Assembly: GCF_001886715.1 (NCBI RefSeq)
Contig: NZ_CP018082.1
Location: forward strand, 2,108,001 to 2,172,000
Length of the DNA stretch: 64,000 nucleotides
Direction of reading: 5' to 3'
Source of the DNA: Nocardia mangyaensis
GTDB lineage: Bacteria > Actinomycetota > Actinomycetes > Mycobacteriales > Mycobacteriaceae
Part shown: positions 40,174 through 48,147 of the stretch, piece by piece
How the letters are laid out: every line of letters starts with the position of its first letter
How positions within the stretch are numbered: position 1 is the first letter of the stretch
Translations under genes and position numbers: made by a program
The notes under the pieces: generated by a model
The model's input: only the letters and a program-made list of their open reading frames with translations
Databases searched by the model: none
Told to the model about the DNA's origin: nothing

Positions 40174-40356
40174 ATGGTGAGCGAACTGCTGCGCACCGCC
40201 CGGCTCGCGGCCGCGCCGACCTTCGACTTCTTCGCCCGCTACGGCGTCGCCGCGATCCACTACTGGATCATCTGCCTGTTCCTCGGCGTCGGCCAGTCCC
40301 GGCTCGAGACCCGTTTGTCGCGGCACGTGGCGGTTCGGTGGCAACCGATTTCGTGA
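40174..40356 (+). CDS. small putative membrane peptide, unknown
   Basis: 60 residues from ATG 40174 (GTG 40177 and GTG 40159 are alternatives). Third codon positions are almost all G or C, unlike a random frame, and VAAIHYWIICLFLGVGQ could be one membrane helix. No family recognised and no clear ribosome-binding site. It lies between the TM2 terminator and the pyk promoter, where M. tuberculosis has a different small membrane protein. It could be a remnant. Confidence 0.4.
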   Translation: MVSELLRTARLAAAPTFDFFARYGVAAIHYWIICLFLGVGQSRLETRLSRHVAVRWQPIS

Positions 40357-40433
40357 ACACCTCGCTAACTCACCGGTCAACCCGACCGGGGAAAGGACGC
40401 GGCGAGGCGGGAGGACTACGCTTTGTCCCTGTG

Positions 40434-41849
40434 ATGCGACGGACGAAGATTGTGTGCACCCTCGGACCGGCCACTGCCTCCCAGGACCGTATTCGTGAGC
40501 TCGTCGAAAGTGGTATGGATGTGGCCCGGCTGAACTTCAGCCATGGCGACCACGCCGACCACGCCGACAACTACAAGATGGTCCGCGCGGCCTCCGACGA
40601 GACCGGCCGCGCGGTCGGCATCCTGGCCGACCTACAGGGCCCCAAGATCCGCCTCGGCCGTTTCGCCGAGGGCCGCACCGAGTGGGCCAACGGCCAGCAG
40701 GTGCGGATCACCGTCGACGAGGTCGAGGGCACGCACGGCCGCGTCTCGACGACGTACAAGGAACTCGCCGCCGACGCCAAGGCCGGTGACCGCCTGCTCG
40801 TCGACGACGGCAAGGTCGGGCTCACGGTCGAGCACATCGACGGCAACGACGTGGTCTGCCGGGTCACCGAGGGCGGCCCGGTCAGCAACAACAAGGGCCT
40901 GTCGCTGCCCGGCATGAACGTGTCGGTGCCGGCCCTGTCCGGCAAGGACATCGAAGACCTCGAGTTCGCGCTGAAGCTGGGCGTGGACTTCATCGCCTTG
41001 TCGTTCGTGCGCTCACCCGCCGACATCGAGCTCGTCCACGAGATCATGGACCGGGTCGGGCGCCGAGTGCCGGTGATCGCCAAGCTGGAGAAGCCCGAGG
41101 CGATCGACAATCTCGAGGCGATCGTGCTCGCCTTCGACGCGGTGATGGTGGCCCGTGGCGACCTCGGCGTGGAGTTGCCGCTCGAGCAGGTGCCGCTGGT
41201 GCAGAAGCGCGCGATCCAGATGGCCCGCGAGAACGCCAAGCCGGTGATCGTGGCGACCCAGATGCTGGAGTCGATGATCGAGAACTCCCGCCCGACCCGC
41301 GCGGAGGCCTCCGATGTCGCCAACGCGGTGCTCGACGGCGCCGACGCGGTGATGCTGTCGGGGGAGACCTCGGTCGGCGCCTGGCCGATCGACGCGGTCC
41401 GCACGATGGCGCGCATCGTCACCGCCGTGGAATCGGAGACCTCCCGGGTGCCACCCCTGACCCACGTGCCGCGTACCAAGCGCGGCGTGATCTCCTACGC
41501 CGCCCGCGACATCGGCGAGCGCCTCAACGCCAAGGCGCTGGTGGCGTTCACCCAGTCCGGTGACACCGTGCGCCGGCTGGCTCGGCTGCACACTCCGCTG
41601 CCGCTGCTGGCGTTCACCCCGCTGCCGGAGGTGCGCAGCCAGCTGACGCTGACCTGGGGCACCGAGACCTTCATCGTGCCCATGGTGGCGAGCACCGACG
41701 CGATGATCCACCAGGTGGATCAGGCACTGTTGTCGATGGACCGTTATCGCAAGGGTGACCTCGTGGTGATCGTCGCGGGCTCCCCGCCGGGTACCGTCGG
41801 TTCCACCAACCTGATCCATGTGCATCGCATCGGCGAGGAGGACCACTAG
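40434..41849 (+). CDS. pyk: pyruvate kinase
   Basis: Last step of glycolysis: phosphoenolpyruvate plus ADP to pyruvate plus ATP. 471 residues. Signatures: RRTKIVCTLGPATAS, GMDVARLNFSHGDH, ILADLQGPKIRLG, DFIALSFVRSPADI, VIAKLEKPEAIDNL, the active-site VMVARGDLGVELP, ATQMLESMIENSRPTRAEAS, DVANAVLDGADAVMLSGETS. TACGCT (40417-40422) lies eight bases before a GTG at 40431, directly followed by the ATG; a leaderless start at that GTG is possible and adds one residue. The frame is open to 40092 without coding character. tesB follows after two bases. Confidence 0.96.
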   Translation: MRRTKIVCTLGPATASQDRIRELVESGMDVARLNFSHGDHADHADNYKMVRAASDETGRAVGILADLQGPKIRLGRFAEGRTEWANGQQVRITVDEVEGTHGRVSTTYKELAADAKAGDRLLVDDGKVGLTVEHIDGNDVVCRVTEGGPVSNNKGLSLPGMNVSVPALSGKDIEDLEFALKLGVDFIALSFVRSPADIELVHEIMDRVGRRVPVIAKLEKPEAIDNLEAIVLAFDAVMVARGDLGVELPLEQVPLVQKRAIQMARENAKPVIVATQMLESMIENSRPTRAEASDVANAVLDGADAVMLSGETSVGAWPIDAVRTMARIVTAVESETSRVPPLTHVPRTKRGVISYAARDIGERLNAKALVAFTQSGDTVRRLARLHTPLPLLAFTPLPEVRSQLTLTWGTETFIVPMVASTDAMIHQVDQALLSMDRYRKGDLVVIVAGSPPGTVGSTNLIHVHRIGEEDH

Positions 41850-41851
41850 TC

Positions 41852-42760
41852 GTGAGTAGTTCGGTAGGCGGATCGGTCGAGGTCGACTCCGTGCAGGGTG
41901 TGCCGTCTCCCGATCTGGGGGTGCTGCTCGGCCTGCTCGACCTCGAACCGATCGGCGAGGACGTCTTCCTCGGCAACCATCCCGAGAAGGTGTGGAGCCG
42001 CACCTTCGGCGGGCAGCTGGTGTCGCAGGCGATCGTCGCTGCCGGACGCACCGCGGTGGGTCGCCCGCTGCACGCGATCAACGCGCATTTCGTGCGCGGC
42101 GGGGATGTGAAGAAGCCGATCGAGTACCACGTGCAGCGTCATCGTGACGGCCGCGCGCTGGCCAACCGGACGGTCACGGCCAGCCAGGACGGGCAGGAAC
42201 TGTTCGTCATGCTGGCCGCCTTCCAGGACTGGGGCAAGGGTCTCGAGCACTCCCACGAGGGCCCGGACGTGCCCGACCCCGAGAGCTTGCCCCGGGTCGA
42301 GGAGAGCTTCGCGGGCTTCGAGGACAAGCTCGAGATGTTCATCAAGGCCCCGCATCCGATCGACATGCGCTACACCAACGACCCGGCCTGGATCCTCAAG
42401 GGCACCGGCGAGAAGCTCAACCACAACCGGGTCTGGATGCGCACCGATGGCACCCTGCCCGACGATCCGCTGCTGCATGTCGCCGCGCTGGGCTACTCCT
42501 CTGACACCACGGTGCTCGATTCGATCATCACCACGCACGGTTTGTCGTGGGGTCTGGACCGAATTCTCGCGGCGACGGTGAACCATTCGATCTGGTTCCA
42601 CCGGCCGTTCCGGTTCGACGACTGGACCCTCTACGCCACCGAGTCACCGGTCGCGGCGGGCTCGCGGGGCCTGGCGACCGGCCGGTTCTACTCGCGGACC
42701 GGCGAGCTGCTCGCCACCACCGTGCAGGAAGGCGTCATCCGGCACTTCCCGGCCCGCTGA
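41852..42760 (+). CDS. tesB: acyl-CoA thioesterase II TesB
   Basis: Hydrolyses acyl-CoA to free fatty acid and CoA. 302 residues, a double hotdog. Signatures: RTFGGQLVSQAIVAAGRTA, HAINAHFVRGGD, YHVQRHRDGRALANRTVTAS, YSSDTTVLDSIITTHGLSW, TVNHSIWFHRPFRFDDWTLY. GTG start almost touching the pyk stop (tagtcgtg), so cotranscribed with pyk, as in mycobacteria. Confidence 0.95.
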   Translation: MSSSVGGSVEVDSVQGVPSPDLGVLLGLLDLEPIGEDVFLGNHPEKVWSRTFGGQLVSQAIVAAGRTAVGRPLHAINAHFVRGGDVKKPIEYHVQRHRDGRALANRTVTASQDGQELFVMLAAFQDWGKGLEHSHEGPDVPDPESLPRVEESFAGFEDKLEMFIKAPHPIDMRYTNDPAWILKGTGEKLNHNRVWMRTDGTLPDDPLLHVAALGYSSDTTVLDSIITTHGLSWGLDRILAATVNHSIWFHRPFRFDDWTLYATESPVAAGSRGLATGRFYSRTGELLATTVQEGVIRHFPAR

Positions 42761-42776
42761 GCGCCGCGCTCAGCGG
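42754..42776. terminator. bidirectional terminator between tesB and the unknown gene
   Basis: Perfect 10-base stem CCGCTGAGCG/CGCTCAGCGG with a three-base loop, holding the stop codons of both convergent genes. The same stem recurs at 43279-43300. Confidence 0.8.
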
Positions 42777-43189
42777 TGCTCGGGGTCGAGTTCGAGGGCG
42801 AAATCGGTGCGCTGGTCGGCGCGTAGCCGGAAGGGCACACCGGGGCTCGGCTCCGGAGCGACCGCGCCGTAGACGGCCAGTACCAGGCAGTCCTCGAGCT
42901 CGGCGATATCGGCGTCGGTGAATTCGTCCGGGTCGCCGACCAGGCTCAGTGCGATCTCATAGGTGGCCTCCCTTTCCGGATCCGATCCGGAATGCGTACC
43001 GCGCCACTGTGATTCGAGGTCGTCGTGGATCGGATCGGCGGTGTCGACGGGCAGTGTGAACCGCCAGGCGAAGACATCTCGGTCCTGGAGGTGATCGTCG
43101 ACCACGGTTCGGATACTGGCGACGATGCGGTGGAGGATTTCCGGCGTCACAAACACATGGAGCGAAACATCCGAAATGCGTTTCGGCAA
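42770..43189 (-). CDS. protein of unknown function
   Basis: 139 residues from a TTG at 43189 (ggag eight bases upstream). Soluble and acidic (FALELDPEHR at the end). Begins ISDVSLHVFVTPEILHRIVA, with FAWRFTLPVDTADPIHDDLE and DIAELEDCLVLAVYGAVAPE further on. Codon bias is normal for the genome. No family recognised. It stands between tesB and the LMW phosphatase, bracketed by two hairpins with the same stem sequence. Confidence 0.65.
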   Translation of the reverse strand: MPKRISDVSLHVFVTPEILHRIVASIRTVVDDHLQDRDVFAWRFTLPVDTADPIHDDLESQWRGTHSGSDPEREATYEIALSLVGDPDEFTDADIAELEDCLVLAVYGAVAPEPSPGVPFRLRADQRTDFALELDPEHR

Positions 43190-43278
43190 GTCTCCAGTCC
43201 TGTCGTGTGTCGAACCAGCAGGGCAACAACGCGTCCGCGCCGAAGTCTAATCCCTGGGCGGCCCGGGGAACAGAGCCT

Positions 43279-43300
43279 CGCTCAGCGGCCCCGCTGAGCG
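43279..43300 (-). terminator. terminator of the phosphatase gene, same stem as at 42754
   Basis: CGCTCAGCGG/CCGCTGAGCG with two loop bases (eight pairs and a six-base loop is more realistic). It covers the last codons of the minus-strand phosphatase. Confidence 0.65.
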
Positions 43301-43899
43301 GCCAGAAAGGTCGACAGTGGGCGCGCCGGGCGCGGTTCGATCACCAGGCCGAGGCGCTCGTCGGTGCCATGGCCGGCCTGGTTGTATGGCGCCAGCGCGC
43401 CCAGCAGCGGGAACAGCAGTTCGGCGATCCGGTCGCCGATCTCGAGGAAGGCTTCGGCCGACAGCCCGATCGGGTCGGCGATGTTCTCCCGGCCCACATA
43501 GGCCAGGTCGTTGCGGGCCCGGTGCAGCGCGGCAATGGACTTCGCGCCGGTGACCTTGGCGATCCGGTGCGCCTCCGGCAGGGTGAACGTGCGCGCCGCG
43601 GCGCCGAAGCCGAGTTCGCCCACCTGATCGCGCAGTGCCTCGGTCATCGTCAGCACCAGGTCGGCGCGATCGACCATCTCGGGCCGGAGTTTGCGTGCCT
43701 TGAAACCCTCGGTGTGGCCACCGAGTCCGGCGATGGTCTCCGCGGCAAGGGGCTCGGCCGGAAAACCCACCAGCGCACGTGTTCCCGCACTCTCGGCGGT
43801 CAGCCCGGGTAGACGGTTGTCCGCTGCGAACGCCCTGGCGAGCCGTTCGGCGATCACCGACCGGCAGACGTTGGAGTTACAGACGAACAGCACGTGCAT
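43282..43899 (-). CDS. low-molecular-weight protein tyrosine phosphatase family protein
   Basis: 205 residues from the ATG at 43899; the open frame continues far upstream without coding character. The P-loop FVCNSNVCRS fits C-x5-R (Cys7, Arg13) plus Ser14. The later NIADPIGLS carries the Asp-Pro that donates the proton. Relatives include Tyr phosphatases and arsenate reductases; Tyr phosphatase is more likely given the loop. TACGGT six bases upstream of the ATG suggests a leaderless transcript. Target unknown. Confidence 0.88.
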   Translation of the reverse strand: MHVLFVCNSNVCRSVIAERLARAFAADNRLPGLTAESAGTRALVGFPAEPLAAETIAGLGGHTEGFKARKLRPEMVDRADLVLTMTEALRDQVGELGFGAAARTFTLPEAHRIAKVTGAKSIAALHRARNDLAYVGRENIADPIGLSAEAFLEIGDRIAELLFPLLGALAPYNQAGHGTDERLGLVIEPRPARPLSTFLAAQRGR

Positions 43900-43989
43900 A
43901 TCGACACCGTAATCGGGTCGATTGTCGCGCAATAGGCCGAAATTGTAACCATCACAGGCGTGGTGCTGGTTATTCACCTTTCGGTTGAA

Positions 43990-44015
43990 TTCCGTACATG
44001 AATCATGATACGGAA
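43990..44015. repeat. inverted repeat in an AT-rich intergenic segment
   Basis: TTCCGTA and TACGGAA, 12 bases apart, in the 185-base AT-rich stretch between the DUF4188 gene and the phosphatase. Could be an operator for the phosphatase promoter or the terminator of the DUF4188 gene. Confidence 0.4.
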
Positions 44016-44084
44016 ATCCGTTGCGTGTGACCGTGATACCCGCGAGATAGGTGATGGAAACCCGGCACCGATATGTGTCGGTGA

Positions 44085-44594
44085 TCACTCGTTCGGGTCG
44101 TAATAATTCGATTCGGAAACAACTGGCGGCACGGCTGGTGTGGTGCCGTGCACCCGGCCGCGGGTGGAGAACATCGTCCCGCGCGCGGGCACCACCGGTG
44201 CGAACGCGGCCAGTCCGGTCGCCGCGGTCATGTCGTCGTAGACCGCGTCGATCCCGCCGCGCCGGAAGTACGCCTCGTGCCAGAAACCGGTGCCGCCGGA
44301 ATCGCGCAGGAATTGCTGCCACCACTGCCGGTGCGGCGCCGAACGGGTCCAGCGCTCGAGTGAGTCCAGATCGCGCCAGTACTGCCTGGCGCCCCAGTGC
44401 GGCGGCAGCATCGACCACACCACGTCCTCGTGGTGGAGCAGGCCGTCGGGGCGGTCGGTGTGCGAGCGGTAGAGCTTGGGGCCGACCCCGAGCAGGCGCA
44501 GCAGGCCGCGCGGGGTCCGCACCCGCATGCCGAGCAGGATCATCACCAGGTCGGGATAGGCGTCCAGGTCGACCGTCGTCCGCTGTACCCGCAT
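44085..44594 (-). CDS. DUF4188 domain protein
   Basis: 169 residues from the ATG at 44594 with ggaaggg upstream. The DUF4188 signature is clear: MRVQRTTVDLDAYPDLVMIL, LGMRVRTPRGLLRLLGVGPK, HHEDVVWSMLPPHWGARQYW, GTGFWHEAYFRRGGIDAVYD. These proteins have a ferredoxin-like monooxygenase/heme-type fold and some are called phenylacetaldoxime dehydratase-like; the activity here is unknown. It lies antisense to, and 110 bases from, the tRNA-Leu gene. Confidence 0.82.
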   Translation of the reverse strand: MRVQRTTVDLDAYPDLVMILLGMRVRTPRGLLRLLGVGPKLYRSHTDRPDGLLHHEDVVWSMLPPHWGARQYWRDLDSLERWTRSAPHRQWWQQFLRDSGGTGFWHEAYFRRGGIDAVYDDMTAATGLAAFAPVVPARGTMFSTRGRVHGTTPAVPPVVSESNYYDPNE

Positions 44595-44704
44595 GTCCGC
44601 GCCCTTCCGCTGGGTGACTCTGCTGGTACTACGGTGCGCGTGCCCCGGTGGTTCGACGGCGGTTCGCTTCCCGGCGCGCCGAGACGCTATAGTGGCCGCG
44701 GTGC

Positions 44705-44791
44705 GCCGGGTTGGCGGAACTGGCAGACGCGACGGTCTCAAAAACCGTTGTCCGAAAGGACGTGTGGGTTCGAGTCCCACACTCGGCACCA
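44705..44791 (+). tRNA. tRNA-Leu, anticodon CAA
   Basis: Acceptor GCCGGGT pairs with ACTCGGC; anticodon arm ACGGT-CTCAAAA-ACCGT gives anticodon CAA (reads UUG); a long class II variable arm (TGTCCGAAAGGACG) marks Leu; T-arm GTGGG-TTCGAGT-CCCAC; discriminator A and an encoded CCA at 44789-44791. Confidence 0.96.
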
Positions 44792-44798
44792 CGGCGGT

Positions 44799-44819
44799 AG
44801 CGCGGCATCTCGCCGCGCT
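44799..44819 (+). terminator. terminator of tRNA-Leu
   Basis: Perfect seven-base stem AGCGCGG/CCGCGCT with a seven-base loop, eight bases after the tRNA. Confidence 0.65.
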
Positions 44820-44996
44820 CCGCGGGGGAGTATCCGGTGCGGGGTCGCCAGCGACCGCCACACCCGCGGTCACCCGTGGCTTCGGAGCAGCTCAATACAT
44901 TCTGCGCGGAGGCGAAAGGTACTCTCTACATCACTCGGTCACCGTCGCCAGTCGTGGTGTGATCGACAGGCATCGGAATCCAGAGGGGTCGAACCT

Positions 44997-45614
44997 ATGA
45001 GCACGAATGCAGGGGGCGCTGACGCCACTCGTGAGGCCGTGGCCAAGCGTGTCGTCGTCGCCGAGGACGAGGCTCTCATCCGGATGGACCTCGTGGAAAT
45101 GCTCAAGGAAGAGGGCTACGACGTCGTCGGCGAAGCGGGCGACGGCCAGCAGGCCGTCGAGCTCGCCGAGGAGTTGCGCCCCGATCTGGTCATCATGGAC
45201 GTGAAGATGCCTCGTCGCGACGGCATCGACGCTGCGGCCGAGATCGCCACGAAACGTGTTGCGCCCGTGGTGATCCTGACTGCGTTCAGTCAGCGCGACC
45301 TGGTCGAGCGAGCCCGCGACGCGGGTGCGATGGCCTACCTGGTCAAGCCGTTCACCAAATCCGATCTGGTGCCCGCGATCGAACTCGCGGCCAGCCGTTT
45401 CCACGAAATCACCGCGCTGGAAACCGAAGTCGCGAATCTGTCGGATCGGCTGGAGACGCGCAAACTGGTCGAACGCGCCAAGGGCGTGCTCATGCAGACC
45501 CAGGGGCTGTCGGAGCCGCAGGCATTCAAATGGATTCAGCGCACCGCGATGGATCGCCGCACCACCATGAAGGCGGTCGCCGAAGTCGTCCTGGAGAACC
45601 TCACTCCACAGTGA
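44997..45614 (+). CDS. pdtaR: ANTAR-domain response regulator PdtaR
   Basis: 205 residues. Receiver domain (about 18-135) with acidic pocket VVVAEDEALIRMDL, phosphoacceptor Asp68 in LVIMDVKMPRRDG, Thr95 and Lys117 in LVKPFT. A coiled linker (about 140-160) leads to an ANTAR RNA-binding domain (LVERAKGVLMQTQGLSEPQA, FKWIQRTAMDRRTTMKAVAE). It matches M. tuberculosis Rv1626, which with the PdtaS kinase controls transcripts by RNA binding. No kinase gene is beside it. The ATG at 44997 is chosen because upstream frame overlaps the tRNA. Confidence 0.95.
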   Translation: MSTNAGGADATREAVAKRVVVAEDEALIRMDLVEMLKEEGYDVVGEAGDGQQAVELAEELRPDLVIMDVKMPRRDGIDAAAEIATKRVAPVVILTAFSQRDLVERARDAGAMAYLVKPFTKSDLVPAIELAASRFHEITALETEVANLSDRLETRKLVERAKGVLMQTQGLSEPQAFKWIQRTAMDRRTTMKAVAEVVLENLTPQ

Positions 45615-45659
45615 CGCGGAACGCGTTGTGTCGGTGCGCGTGTCGAAAGCGGAAGAACT

Positions 45660-45810
45660 TTACGTAAGCGAAACAATAAAGTGAACTACGACTGGACACC
45701 GAGCATCCGACATGATGCGAATGTGATGCGGATCTAACACACCGGCGATATGTTCTGTCCGGGCTGAACGTGGTCGGCCCCCTCGGTGACCCCGGGGAGC
45801 ACAGAACATA
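45660..45810 (+). promoter_or_regulatory. structured promoter/leader of the second liv operon
   Basis: The 206-base gap after pdtaR is AT-rich at its left side and holds a TTACGTAA palindrome (45660-45667), a GCATC/GATGC stem (45703-45718), a GATGCG direct repeat (45714, 45725) and a perfect ten-base inverted repeat TATGTTCTGT (45749-45758)/ACAGAACATA (45801-45810). Inside the latter, CCGGG/CCCGG and GGTC/GACC can also pair. The repeat ends just before the gaggtgag ribosome-binding site of livK. Confidence 0.6.
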
Positions 45811-45820
45811 GAGGTGAGAC

Positions 45821-47044
45821 GTGCTCAGTTCGACATGGCGCAGTCGTTCGACGCGAGGAGTTCTGGTAATCGGAGCTGCCGCGTCATTGGTGCTGTCCGG
45901 ATGCAGCGACAAGTCCTCCGACGGCGGTGGGGGTGGCGGCTCCGAACTGTCCATCCAGCCGGTCGTTCAGGTCGATACCGAGGGCAATTCGGTCGAGCAG
46001 ACCGACTCCGGTGCCGCCGCCGACCCGGCCGGTGACGGCACAGCCACCTGCGCGCCGACCAGCATCGCGATGGCCGGTCCGCTGACCGGTGGCAACGCCG
46101 CGCTCGGCATCAACGTGGTGATGGGTGTGAAGCTCGCACTCGACAAGCACAACAAGGCCAATCCCGACTGCCAGGTGACGGTCAAGGAATTCGACACCGA
46201 GGGCAAGCCCCAGGTCGCCACCAATGTCATTCCGCGCATCGTCAGCGACCCCAGCATCGTCGCGCTGATCGGCCCGACGTTCTCCGGTGAGACGAAGGCC
46301 ACCGGCCAGATCCTCAGCGAGGCCGGCATGCCGACGCTGACCGCCTCGGCCACGAACCCGGCGCTGACCGAGAACGGCTGGAAGACGTTCTTCCGTGGCC
46401 TCGGCAACGACAACTCCCAGGGTCCGGCGATCGCCAACTACCTGACCAAGGACAAGGGCTTCCAGAAGATCTGCGTGGTCCAGGACAACACCGATTACGG
46501 TGTCGGCCTCGCGCAGGCGTTCACGCAGGCCGCCGGCACCGCGGTGGACGCGTCCTGCGGGGTCAACGTCAAGGAAGGTGACAAGGACTTCTCCGCGGCG
46601 GTCTCACAGCTCTCGGCGGCCGCGCCGGACGCGATCTTCTACGCCGGCTACTACGCCGAGTCCGCGCCGTTCGTCCAGCAGGTGCGCTCGGGCGGCATCA
46701 CCGCGGCCTTCGTCTCCGCCGACGGCAGCAACGACCCCGAGTTCGTGCGACAGGCCGGTGAGTCCGCCAAGGACACGGTGCTGTCGTGCCCGTGCTCCCC
46801 GGCCCCGGATTCCTTCACCACCGACTACAAGGCGCTCAACGGCCAGGCCCCCGGCGTCTACTCGGTCGAGGGCTATGACCTGACCACGATCCTGCTCAAG
46901 GGCATCGACTCGGGCAAGGTCACCCGGCCCGAGCTGGTCGATTTCGTCCGTGGCTACGACGGCGCGGGCATCGCCCGTCAGTACAAGTGGAGTGACACCG
47001 GTGAGCTCGCGAACGTCCAGATCTGGATGTACGAGGTCAAGTAG
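45821..47044 (+). CDS. livK: branched-chain amino acid ABC transporter, substrate-binding lipoprotein (second system)
   Basis: 407 residues from a GTG with gaggtgag upstream. Lipobox LSGC with Cys28, then a Gly/Ser/Asp-rich spacer (about 30-75) and a type I periplasmic-binding domain: IAMAGPLTGGNAALGINVVM, GVKLALDKHN, ALIGPTFSGETKATGQILSE, VVQDNTDYGVGLAQAF, DAIFYAGYYAESAPFVQQV. Distinct from the first LivK (different signal and pocket sequences). First gene of a four-gene operon. Confidence 0.92.
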   Translation: MLSSTWRSRSTRGVLVIGAAASLVLSGCSDKSSDGGGGGGSELSIQPVVQVDTEGNSVEQTDSGAAADPAGDGTATCAPTSIAMAGPLTGGNAALGINVVMGVKLALDKHNKANPDCQVTVKEFDTEGKPQVATNVIPRIVSDPSIVALIGPTFSGETKATGQILSEAGMPTLTASATNPALTENGWKTFFRGLGNDNSQGPAIANYLTKDKGFQKICVVQDNTDYGVGLAQAFTQAAGTAVDASCGVNVKEGDKDFSAAVSQLSAAAPDAIFYAGYYAESAPFVQQVRSGGITAAFVSADGSNDPEFVRQAGESAKDTVLSCPCSPAPDSFTTDYKALNGQAPGVYSVEGYDLTTILLKGIDSGKVTRPELVDFVRGYDGAGIARQYKWSDTGELANVQIWMYEVK

Positions 47045-47109
47045 TCACCACTGTCGAACGGTGCGCGCGGTGATTTCGCGCGCACCGTTCGCCTGACGCG
47101 AGAGAAACC

Positions 47110-48147
47110 ATGACATCAGCGGCTTCGCTCGGTGTGGCCCTGTTGGCGGACGGGTCCATCGATTTCAACGTCTCCGGGGTGATCGACCAGTTCTGGCGAT
47201 TGACCGTGGACGGCCTCACCTACGGATCGGTCTACGCGCTCGTGGCCGTCGGATACACCCTGGTGTACGGCGTGCTGAGGCTGATCAACTTCGCCCATTC
47301 GGAAATCTTCATGCTCGGCATGTTCGGCAGCTATGTCGGCTTGGAGCTGCTCGGGTTCGCCCCGAGCGGGAACGTGTATTCCCAGGGCGTCGTCCTCACG
47401 GTGATCTATCTGGGGATCGCCCTGCTGTTCGGCATGGCGGTCTCCGGTGTGGCCGCGGTGGGACTCGAACGGGTGGCGTACCGGCCGCTGCGTAAGCGCG
47501 GTGCCAAGCCGCTGGCCTTCCTGATCACCGCGATCGGCATGTCGTTCGTGATCCAGGAATTCGTGCACTACATCCTGCCCAAGATCAAGCCCGGCCTCGG
47601 CGGCACCAACGCCCAGACCGGCATCCGGCTGGTCGAGCCGAAGGTGCAGTTCACCTTCCTCGGCGCCGAAGTGACCAATGTGGCGATCGTGATCGTGGTC
47701 GCCGCGGTGTTCCTGGCGATCTGCACCGAGGTGATGATCAACCGCACCCGGTTCGGCCGGGCCATTCGCGCGGTCGCCCAGGACCCCGACACCGCGACGC
47801 TGATGGGTGTCTCGCGGGAGCGGGTCATCATGCTGACCTTTCTCATCGGCGGCCTGCTCGCCGGCGCGGCCGCCCTGCTCTACACCCTGCGCGTACCCAC
47901 CGGCATCATCTTCTCCGGCGGCTTCATCCTCGGCATCAAGGCGTTCAGCGCCGCGGTACTCGGCGGCATCGGCAACCTGCGCGGCGCGCTGCTCGGTGGG
48001 TTGCTGCTCGGGGTCGCCGAGCAGTACGGGCAGATCCTGTTCGGCTTCGAATGGCGTGACGTGGTCGCGTTCGTGCTGCTGGTGACCGTGCTGATGTTCC
48101 GGCCCACCGGCATCCTCGGTGAGAGTCTGGGGAGGGCGAGAGCATGA
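47110..48147 (+). CDS. livH: branched-chain amino acid ABC transporter permease LivH (second system)
   Basis: 345 residues. LivH signatures: LTYGSVYALVAVGYTLVYGV, LRLINFAHSEIFMLGMFGSY, RPLRKRGAKPLAFLITAIGM, the EAA-like loop GRAIRAVAQDPDTATLMGVS, KAFSAAVLGGIGNLRGALLG. About eight membrane segments. It follows livK after 65 bases and overlaps livM by four (ATGA). Confidence 0.94.
   Translation: MTSAASLGVALLADGSIDFNVSGVIDQFWRLTVDGLTYGSVYALVAVGYTLVYGVLRLINFAHSEIFMLGMFGSYVGLELLGFAPSGNVYSQGVVLTVIYLGIALLFGMAVSGVAAVGLERVAYRPLRKRGAKPLAFLITAIGMSFVIQEFVHYILPKIKPGLGGTNAQTGIRLVEPKVQFTFLGAEVTNVAIVIVVAAVFLAICTEVMINRTRFGRAIRAVAQDPDTATLMGVSRERVIMLTFLIGGLLAGAAALLYTLRVPTGIIFSGGFILGIKAFSAAVLGGIGNLRGALLGGLLLGVAEQYGQILFGFEWRDVVAFVLLVTVLMFRPTGILGESLGRARA

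Noticed and set aside
45703..45718. GCATC/GATGC stem with a six-base loop as an ANTAR target
   Set aside because: The loop begins with C, not the A expected at position 1, and no matching second stem-loop of the known pair is present.
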